This document shows positions 1-7,703 of a DNA stretch of 64,000 nucleotides, in pieces; position 1 is the first letter of the stretch, and every line of letters starts with the position of its first letter. The notes under the pieces were generated by a model. That model saw only the letters and a list, made by a program, of their open reading frames with translations. It made no database searches and had not been told where the DNA came from. Position numbers and translations under genes: made by a program. The DNA comes from Bacillus pseudomycoides. GTDB taxonomy: Bacteria > Bacillota > Bacilli > Bacillales > Bacillaceae_G. Location: the NCBI RefSeq assembly GCF_022811845.1, contig NZ_CP064266.1, positions 4,712,001 to 4,776,000 on the forward strand, given 5' to 3'.

Positions 1-50
1 TCTTAATGCATATTATGGTATGAATTGAGACTTTACGGAGGGTGTCTTAC

Positions 51-431
51 ATGGGCAAGAAAAAGAAAAATTGTCTTTTTCGTGTTGATGGTTTTGAAGA
101 ATGGATGGATCAGTTTTGCTCTGATTCATATGACAACTTCAGTTCCCAAAATCACATCCACATTGATCTTTGTGAAACGGAGCATGAATACATTTTAGAA
201 ACTGATATTCCTAATGCTTCAGAACAAAATGTACTTATAAACAAGATGGAGACAGGCCTAACAATTCATATATTTCATAAAAATTCATCCTTACAACGAA
301 CAATTTCTTTACCTGCTAACATTATCTATAAAAAAATGATAGCCTGTTTAGAAAATGGCTTTCTTTCCATACACATTTCCAAAACTGAAGTTGCAAATAA
401 ACATGAGAAAAAAGTTCTTTTTTTAAATTAA
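51..431 (+). CDS. Hsp20/alpha-crystallin-like small heat shock or spore coat protein
   Basis: A 126-residue protein with the layout of a small heat shock protein: a short basic N-terminus, then a beta-rich crystallin-like domain from about residue 38 to the end (ETEHEYILETDIPN, LTIHIF, LQRTISLPANI, ACLENGFLSIHISK). Family members are ATP-independent holdases; in Bacillus several (CotM, CotP) are spore coat proteins. I start at ATG 51 because GGAGGGTG at 37-44 spaces well to it, while the in-frame GTG at 42 lies inside that ribosome binding site. A strong terminator follows at 445. The family assignment rests on pattern only; the coat role is inference. Confidence 0.7.
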   Translation: MGKKKKNCLFRVDGFEEWMDQFCSDSYDNFSSQNHIHIDLCETEHEYILETDIPNASEQNVLINKMETGLTIHIFHKNSSLQRTISLPANIIYKKMIACLENGFLSIHISKTEVANKHEKKVLFLN

Positions 432-444
432 AACGCTATATAAA

Positions 445-480
445 AACAGAGTAGAAAAAGTTTCCTACTCTGTTTTTTCT
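445..480 (+). terminator. Rho-independent terminator after the Hsp20-like gene
   Basis: Ten-base stem AACAGAGTAG / CTACTCTGTT around a ten-base loop, followed by a T-run, 13 bases after the stop codon at 431. Confidence 0.85.
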
Positions 481-550
481 TTGTTTTATGCAAAATCAAA
501 CTCCCAATTAAAGGAATCAACTAAAAACAATGAACTTTACAGGCAACCGC

Positions 551-719
551 TATTTCACTCCAGCTTCTGCCTTACAATGTACAGTGCGATTTCTTTAATG
601 GACCATATCATAATTGTTTTACGGCCAAATCGATCTGTTAAATAAATTGCTCAAAAAGGAATGCTCATTGAAGTTGCAAATAGCGTCCCTATAATGATAC
701 CCATCCCTATACCTACTCC
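551..719 (-). pseudogene. MFS transporter fragment
   Basis: Read on the minus strand this stretch encodes GVGIGMGIIIGTLFATS, then IPF-stop-AIYLTD, then RFGRKTIMIWS. It looks like one transmembrane helix followed by the cytoplasmic loop signature D-x-x-GRK of major facilitator superfamily transporters. There is an in-frame TGA where a Trp would fit, neither end has a start or a plausible C-terminus, and the piece is only about 55 codons. It is the relic of a lost efflux or sugar transporter gene. The exact family cannot be told. Confidence 0.55.
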
Positions 720-865
720 CTATATTTCATACAAAAAAAGAAAGCAAAGAACCTGCTTTCTTTTTCCTTTTTCAATACTAAAGTAAGCGTCAAATATTCC
801 CCACCTGCCATTTGTAAATAACCCATGAGATAATCTCCTTACATACTACATGTGGAGTTTTTTTT

Positions 866-1150
866 ATGGAAAAACACCTTTTAAATAAAGAATGGGAGGC
901 TTATATTCAAGACTATAAAAACAGTGGATTATCAAAAGTTGCTTGGTGTCAAAAACAGAACCTACCGGCTCATCGGCTTTACTATTGGTTGAAAAAATTA
1001 TTACCTCAAACTGAAGATCAGAATAAAAATGAGTGTGTGGATTGGATTTCTATGAATGTCCCTGTCGTAGAAGAAAAAATACGTGCCACCATTCGAATTC
1101 ACATGAAGGAAGCAACCATTGAACTAAAAGAACTACCTAGAGGTGAATAG
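866..1150 (+). pseudogene. IS66-family accessory protein TnpA, orphan element remnant
   Basis: A 94-residue ORF that resembles the first small protein of IS66 elements: a helical N-terminus with EWEAYIQDYKNSGLS, WCQKQNLPAHRLYYWLKK (HTH-like) and a beta-rich tail. Complete IS66 elements continue with TnpB and a large TnpC transposase; neither follows here, and only AT-rich sequence with repeats lies downstream. The reading frame itself is intact with GTGGAG upstream of the ATG, so a small protein could be made, but the element cannot move by itself. I class it as a remnant. Confidence 0.65.
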
Positions 1151-1446
1151 TCATTTATAGTGTATTCTTCTATGTTTAGAAATTCTAATAACCTATAACC
1201 ATTAGAATTAATCACAATACTCATATATTGTTACCCTCCTTTTTAACATAAATTTGTTATAGGTATTAAAATGTTTGGAACCTTTTATTCAATTTTTCAA
1301 TTGCTTGATGCATTGGATTTTTATATTCAGTGTATATTGTGTGGTTTTTAAGTATAGTACGAGGAGCTTCTTATAGGCTGCACAATGCGTGATTTAGAAA
1401 TGCTAAATTCGTAGATTAAGTAGGTTTAATTGTGTCATTTGCTGTG

Positions 1447-1492
1447 GCTTTAAAATAAAGTCGTACTGTTTATAAAAAAGATGTACCGTTTT
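1447..1492 (-). repeat. Inverted copy of the 21-bp repeat block found at 2690-2742
   Basis: The minus strand here reads AAAACGGTACATC then TTTTTTATAAACAGTACG and ACTTTATTTTAAAGCCACAG. It is nearly identical, over about 47 bases, to plus-strand positions 2695-2742. The two copies face each other across the GNAT gene at 1627-2214. Confidence 0.75.
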
Positions 1493-1534
1493 TATATTAT
1501 CAATACCTAAAACGTAAAAAGTCATAAAAAATAA

Positions 1535-1578
1535 AGGGTGATACATATTAGTCATGTATAATATATATCACCCTTGTA
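1535..1578. terminator. Bidirectional-looking hairpin terminator
   Basis: AAGGGTGATACATATTA pairs with TAATATATATCACCCTT. It lies just beyond the 3' end of the minus-strand GNAT gene. A very similar hairpin (GGGCAATACATATTA / TAATATGTATTGCCC) is at 2771-2808, so the element is repeated on both sides of that gene. Confidence 0.6.
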
Positions 1579-1626
1579 ATTCTTGTTCAACAATCGCGCC
1601 CTTTTCTAGAACAACAACATTTTCAT

Positions 1627-2214
1627 TTAATGATTTTTCATCCACTCTGATTTATTCAATATATAGTGATTGTATAATTCATTTTCTATCGTCTGTTGAC
1701 TCAGATAAGTAAATCCGCATTTTTCAATAACTTTATTTGATGAAACGTTGTTAATTAAAGCTACTGCGTTAATGACATCTAAATTTGTATTTGTAAACAA
1801 ATAGTTAATCAATCCTTTAGACGCTTTAGTAGCGTATCCTTTCTTTTGAAATTCACTTGAAATGGCATACATAATTTCTCTATTCGGTGAAGGGAGCTCA
1901 TCTTTAATGCCTGTACAGCACCAACCAATAAATTCATCTGTTTCCTTAATAAATACCCCTAGTTTTAAAAAATGACCATCTATGTTTGATGTATTTACAG
2001 CGGCATCAAGAAATGCTTTATTTGCTGGTATTTCATAATTGGTAACCCAATCTACCCTTTGTTCTTTTGTTGATTTCCAGTCTGGCAAGAAATTAAATAT
2101 TTCGGGTTGATTTGAAATTCTGTATATACTATCTGCATCTTTAATGGAAAACTCTTGGAGATAGATATCTCCGCAATCTATTCTAAATAATCTTTCTGAT
2201 GTTTTATGCTTCAT
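1627..2214 (-). CDS. GNAT family N-acetyltransferase (RimJ/RimL type)
   Basis: A 195-residue protein with a GNAT fold of the RimJ/RimL (Acetyltransf_3) kind: LFRIDCGDIYLQEFSIKDADSIYRI at the start, EFIGWCCTGIKDE (beta strands 2-4), motif A around IMYAISSEFQKKGYATKAS (acetyl-CoA pyrophosphate loop in the form Q-x-x-G-x-A/G), and ALINNVSSNKVIEKCGF (motif B). Such enzymes move an acetyl group from acetyl-CoA to protein N-termini, amines or small molecules; the substrate cannot be read. Start ATG is preceded by AAGGGGT. It is flanked on both sides by inverted copies of a repeat plus hairpin, so it may be a transferred cargo gene. Confidence 0.8.
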   Translation of the reverse strand: MKHKTSERLFRIDCGDIYLQEFSIKDADSIYRISNQPEIFNFLPDWKSTKEQRVDWVTNYEIPANKAFLDAAVNTSNIDGHFLKLGVFIKETDEFIGWCCTGIKDELPSPNREIMYAISSEFQKKGYATKASKGLINYLFTNTNLDVINAVALINNVSSNKVIEKCGFTYLSQQTIENELYNHYILNKSEWMKNH

Positions 2215-2460
2215 AACTCTACCCCTTGTAAGTCATATTTTCATTACTTCTTTTAGTGAGCAATCTTATTCCATTTAGCTCCCTTTCCTTAATAACAATT
2301 ATCTCAAAATTTAATCATTTATACAATCACACATTCCAGAATATGGTCCTTTAGTGGGGTGACTTTATTGCTACTCAACAGTTCCTTAATCCGACTTTCA
2401 GTTCAGATCTTCTTTTCATTATAAAAACATCCCTTTAGATAAACAGATCCAAAGGGACAA

Positions 2461-2548
2461 AACATCGCAACTTTGTTTAATTTATAAACGTCGCGACTTT
2501 ATTCAAAACATCGCGTCTTTTTTATAAACACCGTGACTTTATTTAAAA
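2461..2548 (+). repeat. Degenerate 21-bp tandem repeats, block 1
   Basis: Four successive units of about 21 bases, for example AACGTCGCGACTTTATTCAA, AACATCGCGTCTTTTTTTAT and AACACCGTGACTTTATTTAA. The shared core is AAC-x-x-CG-x-GACTTTATT. Confidence 0.7.
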
Positions 2549-2655
2549 GCGACACCTGTGAGTCGGGAGTTTTCCTGGTTGTTTTATTTAATATAAATTA
2601 ACTTATATATAAGTTTGATCAAAATACATTTAGAATTCTTCAATCGAAAAGGCAT

Positions 2656-2738
2656 AAAGCGGTGCAATTTTTTTGAAAACGGTTTAACTTTCTTTAAAAC
2701 GGTACATCTTTTTTATAAACAGTACGACTTTATTTCAA
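2656..2738 (+). repeat. Degenerate 21-bp tandem repeats, block 2
   Basis: Four more units of the same periodicity: AAAGCGGTGCAATTTTTTTG, AAACGGTTTAACTTTCTTTA, AAACGGTACATCTTTTTTAT, AACAGTACGACTTTATTTCA. The last two are repeated almost exactly, inverted, at 1447-1492. Confidence 0.7.
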
Positions 2739-2770
2739 AGCTACAGTTAACGGGATCTTTAATTGGGTCA

Positions 2771-2815
2771 GGGCAATACATATTATATATGACTAATATG
2801 TATTGCCCTTTATTT
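2771..2815. terminator. Hairpin terminator next to repeat block 2
   Basis: GGGCAATACATATTA pairs with TAATATGTATTGCCC, followed by TTTATTTATT. It is related in sequence to the hairpin at 1535-1578. Confidence 0.6.
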
Positions 2816-3059
2816 ATTGGGATTTTTTAAATTTAGGTCTTGATAATATGTACCTGTATACATCTATCCTTTTGTACAACATATGACCTTATCTACCACA
2901 ACAACAATATATTATTGTTGTTCAACTAAACCAGCTAATAGGTTGTCAATATCTTTCAATAAAATATTACATTTTTTATGTTATACTGTTTTTGCCCATA
3001 CCAAATAAACCTACCATATATTCTTGGAAGGTTTTTCATCTTATGGATAATAGTACTTC

Positions 3060-4204
3060 CTAGGCTAAATCAAGGAAGTTTTCTTTCTTTTTTAGTAAAG
3101 CGTATATCCAATGAAGAAGTTTATTTACACAAGCAATCATCGCAACTTTTGAAGGCTTACCTTCTAATCGTTTCTTATCGTAATATTCTTTGAGTTTTTT
3201 ATTTCTAGAACTCCTTATCCCACATAAAACAGCTAGATATAGACAATGCCTTAGCTTACTTGATCCACGTTTCGTTATACGATTTGTAGTTGCTGTAAAC
3301 TTGCCAGATGAGTATACACTCGGATCAACACCAGCGAAGGCTACTAATCTTTTAGGATGATTAAACCGTTCAATTTCCCCTATTTCTGAAATGATCGTTG
3401 CCGCGATCTTTTCTCCAATTCCAGGAATTGATTGGATAATCTTATATTCTTCTATTTCATTCGCCAAGGTTATAATTTGATTCTCTATATCTGTAAGGTG
3501 TCCTTGGTAATGAAATAGAGTATCTATATACATACTAAGATTCATTAAATGACTTTGATAAAGAATTGTTTGAAAGGGATTCCGAGAAGCCGCATACTTC
3601 AGTTTTATAGCTCGTTCCCTCGCCCATTCAAGAGAGCGACTTGGACAATGCTCTTTTATAAAATCAGCTAATTCCTGCTCATCTGTACAGAGGATCTTCT
3701 CTGATGTTGGGAACTCCTTTAATACTGTTAAAGATACTTTTGAAAAAAGATCTCCAAATACACTTTCATATTTGTTATGATTTCCTGTTGCCTAGCTAAG
3801 TTACGGAGATTTAAAAGCTGTAAACCCCTCATTTTATGAGGTTCAAATTCTTCTTTATAGTAGAGAATACCTAATTGATAAGCATCGAATGCGTCTGTCT
3901 TAACCTTTCTTAAACTTGATTTCTTTGCTTGGTAAGAAATAATGGGATTCAATAAAATATAAGGAATTTCATTCTCTACTAAACATTGTATGATTGGAGT
4001 ATGATAATGACCTGTTGATTCTAAAACCACCACTGGTAATTCACCTGTAAGTGATTGTATCTCCTTAATAAAAATAAGAAACTGTTCTAATTCTTCACGA
4101 TTATGCTTCATTGAAAAGCTTTTTCCATAAGGTTTTGCTTTGTCTAAAAATGCTTGTACCTCACTTTCTCCTTTTGCCACATCCAGACCTATGACTGGAT
4201 TCAT
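3060..4204 (-). pseudogene. IS110-family transposase with a frameshift
   Basis: The N-terminal half (4204 down to 3728) carries the RuvC-like DEDD domain of IS110 transposases: GLDVAKGE, VVVLESTGHYH and VKTDAFDAYQLG hold the expected acidic residues. The C-terminal half (3060-3545 and upstream) is the Transposase_20 domain with SIPGIGEKIAATIISEIG, FAGVDPSVYSSGKF and TKRGSSKLRHCLY, including the Ser expected for the covalent step. The halves are in different frames: in the run TCTTTTTTCAAAAG near 3743-3755 one T seems lost, and restoring it gives an unbroken reading through FFSKVSLTVLKEFPTSEK. I start at ATG 4204, which has GAGGAGG upstream. Inactive unless the slip is programmed or a sequencing error. 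Confidence 0.85.
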
Positions 4205-4400
4205 ATGTTTCTCCTCCTCTGTAATATTCACCAGTAACCCCTATTCCAACTAGTAGTATTATAGCTTCGCTTGTTATACGAGATCGATGTCCCAACCAGC
4301 CTCAAACATATTTCTACAAGTAGAGGGTGAACAGTTTAGTTGTCGGGTCAAGCCCCACGCACCCGTACGTTCTACCCTGGCTACTGATAGCTTAAATCTA
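4205..4400 (-). ncRNA. Putative IS110 bridge RNA region (5' non-coding end)
   Basis: About 195 bases directly upstream of the transposase start have no ORF but contain GC-rich, foldable sequence unlike the surrounding AT-rich DNA (minus strand: GTAGCCAGGGTAGAACG, GTGCGTGGGGCTTGACCCG, GCTGGTTGGGACATCGATC). IS110-group elements express a bridge RNA from the non-coding end upstream of the transposase gene, which pairs with target and donor DNA. Position and character fit; the structure has not been folded, and the outer boundary near 4400 is a guess. Confidence 0.45.
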
Positions 4401-4405
4401 AAATA

Positions 4406-4441
4406 AAAAAGTTCAACCAGTAATATCTGGCTGAACTCTAT
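4406..4441 (-). terminator. Terminator on the minus strand
   Basis: Minus strand AGTTCAGCCAG / CTGGTTGAACT stem followed by TTTTTTATTTTA. It would end transcripts coming from the Nudix-like gene upstream (4597-5061). Confidence 0.6.
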
Positions 4442-4596
4442 AATACGAACGCCCCCGTTACTTTAAGTACAATACTTCACAATCATCAAACAAAAAACGA
4501 TATCTTTATTAGAAATCGCACCTGTTAGTTGATTACTTTATCTAACAACCTTTAATAATTGTTTTTTGTTCAGCTTTTGCATCCGTGAAAGAAAAT

Positions 4597-5061
4597 CTAA
4601 AGGACTGTTCTTAATACCTTTAAAAACCCTTTATATAAAAAGATTCTAAAATAAGAAACAGTTATTGAATCTTTTATAATTATATCTTTATGTTTTAAGT
4701 AATTATTAATTTGTTTTCTTCTATTTGGAATCATATTCAATGGCAATTTATTTGGGCTAAACCATTCAACTCTTTCTGTTTCAAGTCCATCCTTAATCGG
4801 TGACCCACTTTTTAGTTCCCCTAAGAATATATGTTGTACATCATCGAATTAGGGTTGATAATATTCTCCAACTTTTTTTTGATTGAAATTAAATATCCTG
4901 TTTCCTCTTGCGTTTCTCTTATAGCACAATTCTCTAATGGTTCTCCACTTTCCAATTTTCCTCCAGGAAGGTCCCATAATGGATAATCTTTTCTTTTAGC
5001 TAACAATATATTACCTTCTTCATTTAGAACAATAGAAAAGCAACCTGACGTTTTTGCCATA
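4597..5061 (-). pseudogene. Nudix hydrolase, frameshifted
   Basis: The N-terminal part contains a clear Nudix box: GGKLESGEPLENCAIRETQE followed by ETGYLI, with all key Gly, Glu and Arg residues (G-x5-E-x7-RE-x2-EE-x-G). Nudix enzymes cleave nucleoside diphosphates linked to other groups. The frame stops at 4821 after IINPNS, but a second frame continues with FDDVQHIFLGELKSGSPIKD, ERVEWFSPNKLPLNMIPN and a C-terminus ending at 4597. Adding one T in AATTCG near 4843 joins them. I start at ATG 5061 (MAKTSGCF), which has AAGGAG upstream. It is either a recent pseudogene or a sequencing slip; the catalytic half is intact. Confidence 0.75.
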
Positions 5062-5188
5062 TTAGTTTTTAACTCCTTATAAAATATACTGGTATCAACC
5101 CGTTTGATTATAATAAGAAGTATTCTTCCATTAACTGTTAAAACCCTTCTTTCACTAATCTGCTTCGTTAGTTGCACAACATGTTCGT

Positions 5189-5611
5189 TTATGTATTCTT
5201 TATAGTATCTTTCCCCTTTTTATTTTCTGCATGATTCCATTCAACTTGTATTTCAAATGTTCCATCTTCAAAGAATAAAGGGAATCTTCTTCTGATTGAT
5301 TCCTGTTTTGGTAAGTTATATGCTTCCTCTATACTTACCAAAACAGCCTTTCCTTCTGGTGTATCTTCAAGTAGTTCTCCTTTAAATTCTTTTGTAATGT
5401 AATTAAAAATCATGTATCTATCCATAGCAACTGGATTTACATATTCATAAAGACCTTTATCTGAACTGATATCCCCTAATTCTTGTAGATTAGGACATTT
5501 ACCATTATTGATTAAAAATGGTAAATCTCCATTTGTTGAAGCAAATGATATTTGAGAATACATAACAATCCCTAATGTACACATGCAAATAATAACTCGT
5601 AAATATTTCAT
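5189..5611 (-). CDS. Secreted protein of unknown function
   Basis: A 140-residue protein with a signal peptide: MKYLRVIICMCTLGIVMYSQISFA then STNGD. The mature part is about 115 residues with no motif I recognise; it contains LYEYVNPVAMDRYMIFNYITKEF and a C-terminal FPLFFEDGTFEIQVEWNH. GTAGGAG lies well placed before the ATG. The Nudix-like gene follows on the same strand about 130 bases later and may be co-transcribed. The single Cys in the mature part (GKCPNL) is not in a lipobox, so it is likely exported rather than lipid-anchored. Confidence 0.6.
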   Translation of the reverse strand: MKYLRVIICMCTLGIVMYSQISFASTNGDLPFLINNGKCPNLQELGDISSDKGLYEYVNPVAMDRYMIFNYITKEFKGELLEDTPEGKAVLVSIEEAYNLPKQESIRRRFPLFFEDGTFEIQVEWNHAENKKGKDTIKNT

Positions 5612-5879
5612 TTTATCACTCCTACATAGTTATCATTTACAAGACGTATGTATGTTATTTATCTTCGTTCTATAAGTGTATACCGTATACATGTGAGGTT
5701 AACATAACGCAACATTATCGGTAGCAATGACAAAGCGGATCCCTACTCTCACACGGAATCCGCCATTTTCTCTTTCTATGACTCTATGCATCTTTTTATA
5801 CATTCCTATCATGGTGTGGGTTTTCGGGTTCTCGTTTGTTACTGGATTAGCCGAAAAACTGTATAAAATCTTGCATGCC

Positions 5880-5917
5880 CTTAGCGTGGTTTTTTTCCGA
5901 AATGCTAGCGGTAGTTT
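5880..5917 (-). repeat. Tn4430-like 38-bp terminal inverted repeat, outer end eroded
   Basis: The sequence CTTAGCGTGGTTTTTTTCCG followed by AAATGCTAGCGGTA matches, from memory, the complement of the 38-bp Tn4430 end (GGGGTACCGCCAGCATTTCG...), differing in the outermost bases (GTTT instead of CCCC). No Tn4430 tnpI or tnpA gene is attached. The 160 bases to the left carry no recognisable gene. Confidence 0.65.
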
Positions 5918-6095
5918 AATTTATATTGTTTACCTGTTTTTTGATTTCATTTTTACCAATTTGATAACCTGAAATTGCCCCTAGTATCAATAAGAAAAAA
6001 ACACTCCATTCAGATTTACCTGTAACAAAATTAAATACTAAACTACATACAAATGCCCCAATAATAAATAAAAATAATTGATTAAATTTCATCAT
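5916..6095 (-). CDS. Small two-helix membrane protein
   Basis: A 59-residue ORF: MMKFNQ, a hydrophobic helix (LFLFIIGAFVCSLVFNFV), a short TGKSEW loop, a second helix (SVFFLLILGAISGYQIG) and a charged tail KNEIKKQVNN. AAGGGAG precedes the ATG by six bases. Length, a good ribosome binding site and clear helix pattern support a real gene even though it is short. Its stop codon overlaps the eroded outer edge of the Tn4430-like end, so the last residues may have been altered by the insertion. Function unknown. Confidence 0.6.
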   Translation of the reverse strand: MMKFNQLFLFIIGAFVCSLVFNFVTGKSEWSVFFLLILGAISGYQIGKNEIKKQVNNIN

Positions 6096-6228
6096 TAACG
6101 CTCCCTTTTAATTAACGAATCAAGAACATAAATATATTCTCGATAAAAGTAAGGAAACCCTTTTATATAACGTGTTTTTACCAGGTCAACATAACCCCAC
6201 TTATCAGTATTCAATGTATCTAAAAACC

Positions 6229-6268
6229 TAAAAAAGTACCTTCAGAAGATCTGAAGGTACTTTTCTTT
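6229..6268. terminator. Bidirectional terminator
   Basis: Stem AAAAGTACCTTCAG / CTGAAGGTACTTTT with A-rich and T-rich flanks. No intact gene obviously ends here. Confidence 0.75.
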
Positions 6269-6461
6269 TACATAATCCATGTTATCGGTAACAAATAAAA
6301 CGCAAAAACCCTTCTTATCAGCAATTTCACATAGCTATTCTCTTATTTCCTCAATCTATCTTGCATAGAGTCCTGCATAAATAGTGACGATATGCTATAT
6401 TTAGAATAATCCAAAAAACTTAACATTAAAATAAAAGAATACGAAAGGAAGAAATAGATAT

Positions 6462-6680
6462 GTGGAAAAAATCATAAATTATCAATACGATTTTAAAACA
6501 TTAAAAACTTGGATATGGATTTTTGGAATTCTATTTATTTTTAATGTTGTTGATTTCTCTATATCCTTAATAAGAGATCATTCCTTCTCTTATAAAACCG
6601 GTATCTTTACAACTGTATTTCTCATTGCATTCTTAGATTCTTTATACAAAATAAAAACAAAAGATTATAAAACTGCGTAA
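6462..6680 (+). CDS. Small two-helix membrane protein (paralogue of the one at 18227)
   Basis: A 72-residue protein starting at GTG 6462 (AAGGAAG upstream): a soluble lead NYQYDFKTLKTW, helix 1 WIFGILFIFNVVDFSISLI, a charged loop RDHSFSYKT, helix 2 IFTTVFLIAFLDSLY and tail KIKTK. The minus-strand ORF at 18227-18433 has the same plan and similar words (YQYSLNTLKS, VWMFGILLIINW, LHQIKT), so these are two diverged members of one family in the same window. An ATG at 6460 is out of frame and leads to a six-codon ORF. Function unknown. Confidence 0.6.
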   Translation: MEKIINYQYDFKTLKTWIWIFGILFIFNVVDFSISLIRDHSFSYKTGIFTTVFLIAFLDSLYKIKTKDYKTA

Positions 6681-6682
6681 CA

Positions 6683-6740
6683 TAATAATAACAAGGGAAT
6701 GCTTGTATACTAATCTATACTGCATTCCCTTATTATAATT
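6683..6740 (+). terminator. Terminator after the small membrane protein
   Basis: TAATAATAACAAGGGAATGC pairs with GCATTCCCTTATTATA, immediately after the stop at 6680. Confidence 0.75.
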
Positions 6741-6757
6741 GTATGTCCATTATATTT

Positions 6758-6906
6758 CTATTCTTCCTTTTCTAAAATTAATAAACTGACATCCAAATTT
6801 CTTGGTTTTCCCCCCTTTCTGTATTCACTCCATTGTAATGTAAACTCCGCATTAAATGTCCAATCTATTAACTGTTGAAAATCCCCCCTTGTAAACCATA
6901 ATAACT
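6758..6906 (-). pseudogene. GNAT acetyltransferase fragment
   Basis: The minus strand reads LLWFTRGDFQQLIDW, then TFNAEFTLQWSEYRKGGK and NLDVSLLILEKEE-stop. The first part is typical of the N-terminus of B. cereus group GNAT proteins (F-T-R-x-D-F-x-Q-L-I-x-W), but it has no start codon after the stop at its left and is joined after about 27 residues to an unrelated-looking tail. It is an internally deleted relic of about 45 codons. Confidence 0.45.
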
Positions 6907-6952
6907 TTTACAATAGTTATCCCAACTGTTATAAAAACAATAATTAAATTTT

Positions 6953-6998
6953 TACAAAAGAAAACAACTTGGGTAAAAACAGGTTGTTTTCTTTTGTA
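6953..6998. terminator. Long AT-rich hairpin, terminator-like
   Basis: TACAAAAGAAAACAAC pairs exactly with GTTGTTTTCTTTTGTA across a 14-base loop. It lies upstream of the GNAT relic and may end transcription arriving from either side. Confidence 0.55.
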
Positions 6999-7459
6999 GG
7001 GTACAACAAAGAAAGAGTGGAGGATTCAGTACACAAACATGTCAATCAAATGGAGTAAACCGACCTATAAGACTAAAAATTCTGAAAATTTAATTGCTAA
7101 GGGTTTTCGTTTACTCTTTCCTTGTTGTTATGAGTTTAGCATTAAAAATAAAATAAATCAACAAAAAAATATAAAATTCTGATAAATTCGACATTTTTTT
7201 AAAAGAAAGTTGCCTTACCCTCACTTAACTGTAATAAAATAAAAAAAGGAATCAACTCATAAAATAATGAATCAGTTCCTTTTTTATAATGTATGTAGAG
7301 TTTCATAATAGTAAAAAACAATATAATATTTCTTTCTATCCTGTCCATAGTATTAGCCCCACCTACGCTAAATACCCTGATAGCCACTCGTGCCATCCAA
7401 CCCATTTATTATCATAACAGAAAGCGCTTTCAATGTAAAGGATTTTCTGGTTATTATAG

Positions 7460-7497
7460 GGGGTCTCGCCAACCAAATGACATAAAACCCACGCTAA
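7460..7497 (+). repeat. Left 38-bp inverted repeat of the Tn3-family element
   Basis: GGGGTCTCGCCAACCAAATG, then ACATAAAACCCACGCTAA. It is matched by the inverted copy at 10074-10111. Confidence 0.8.
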
Positions 7498-7609
7498 TAC
7501 ATTTTTGGAAGTGAAAACCTTGATTTTTATAGCGCTACAACGTTGCAAATCAATCTCCGAAAATGATGTGATATTTGCAGCGAAAAAGGGAGATAGATAT
7601 TTGGTCCTA

Positions 7610-7656
7610 AAAAACGGCACCCCAATTATTAGTTACGTCTAACAATTGGGGTGCCA
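7610..7656 (-). terminator. Terminator of the protease gene
   Basis: GGCACCCCAATT / AATTGGGGTGCC stem, followed on the minus strand by a T-run (GTTTTTTAGG). It lies 50-90 bases past the protease stop codon at 7704. Confidence 0.85.
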
Positions 7657-7703
7657 TTCATTTGGGAAATTCCTTTTGTTTCATGTATGCATATGCATAA
7701 AAT

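Larger units (their letters stand above)
1151..1626. other. Gene-free stretch with repeat and terminator
   Basis: No credible gene. It holds an inverted copy of the 21-bp-type repeats at about 1451-1491 and a hairpin at 1535-1575. On the minus strand at 1580-1617 a short run reads VVVLEKGAIVEQE before a stop, which resembles the tail of an ABC ATPase or similar protein, but is too short to assign. Confidence 0.4.
2215..3059. other. Gene-free repeat-rich stretch
   Basis: No supportable gene. It contains two blocks of degenerate 21-bp repeats (below), a hairpin around 2427-2457, a terminator-like hairpin at 2771-2808 and, on the minus strand near 2925-2970, a short run KDIDNLLAGLVEQQ-stop that may be the last codons of a lost gene. 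The short plus-strand ORF over 2615-2830 is the translation of the repeats. Confidence 0.5.

Noticed and set aside
2615..2830. 71-codon plus-strand ORF with seven-residue periodicity
   Set aside because: The periodicity comes from the 21-bp DNA repeats; no start signal and no protein family.
5727..5972. 81-codon hydrophobic ORF on the plus strand
   Set aside because: It runs across the Tn4430-like end and over the small membrane protein on the other strand. No ribosome binding site and no family pattern.
7039..7182. 47-codon ORF with GGAGG upstream
   Set aside because: The ribosome binding site is about 15 bases away, and the composition (Lys/Asn/Ile-rich end) fits random AT-rich sequence.
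7199..7620. Two minus-strand ORFs (68 and 85 codons) near the left transposon end
   Set aside because: They read through the inverted repeat of the Tn3-type element, overlap each other and have no recognisable domain; the second includes only repeat-derived sequence.
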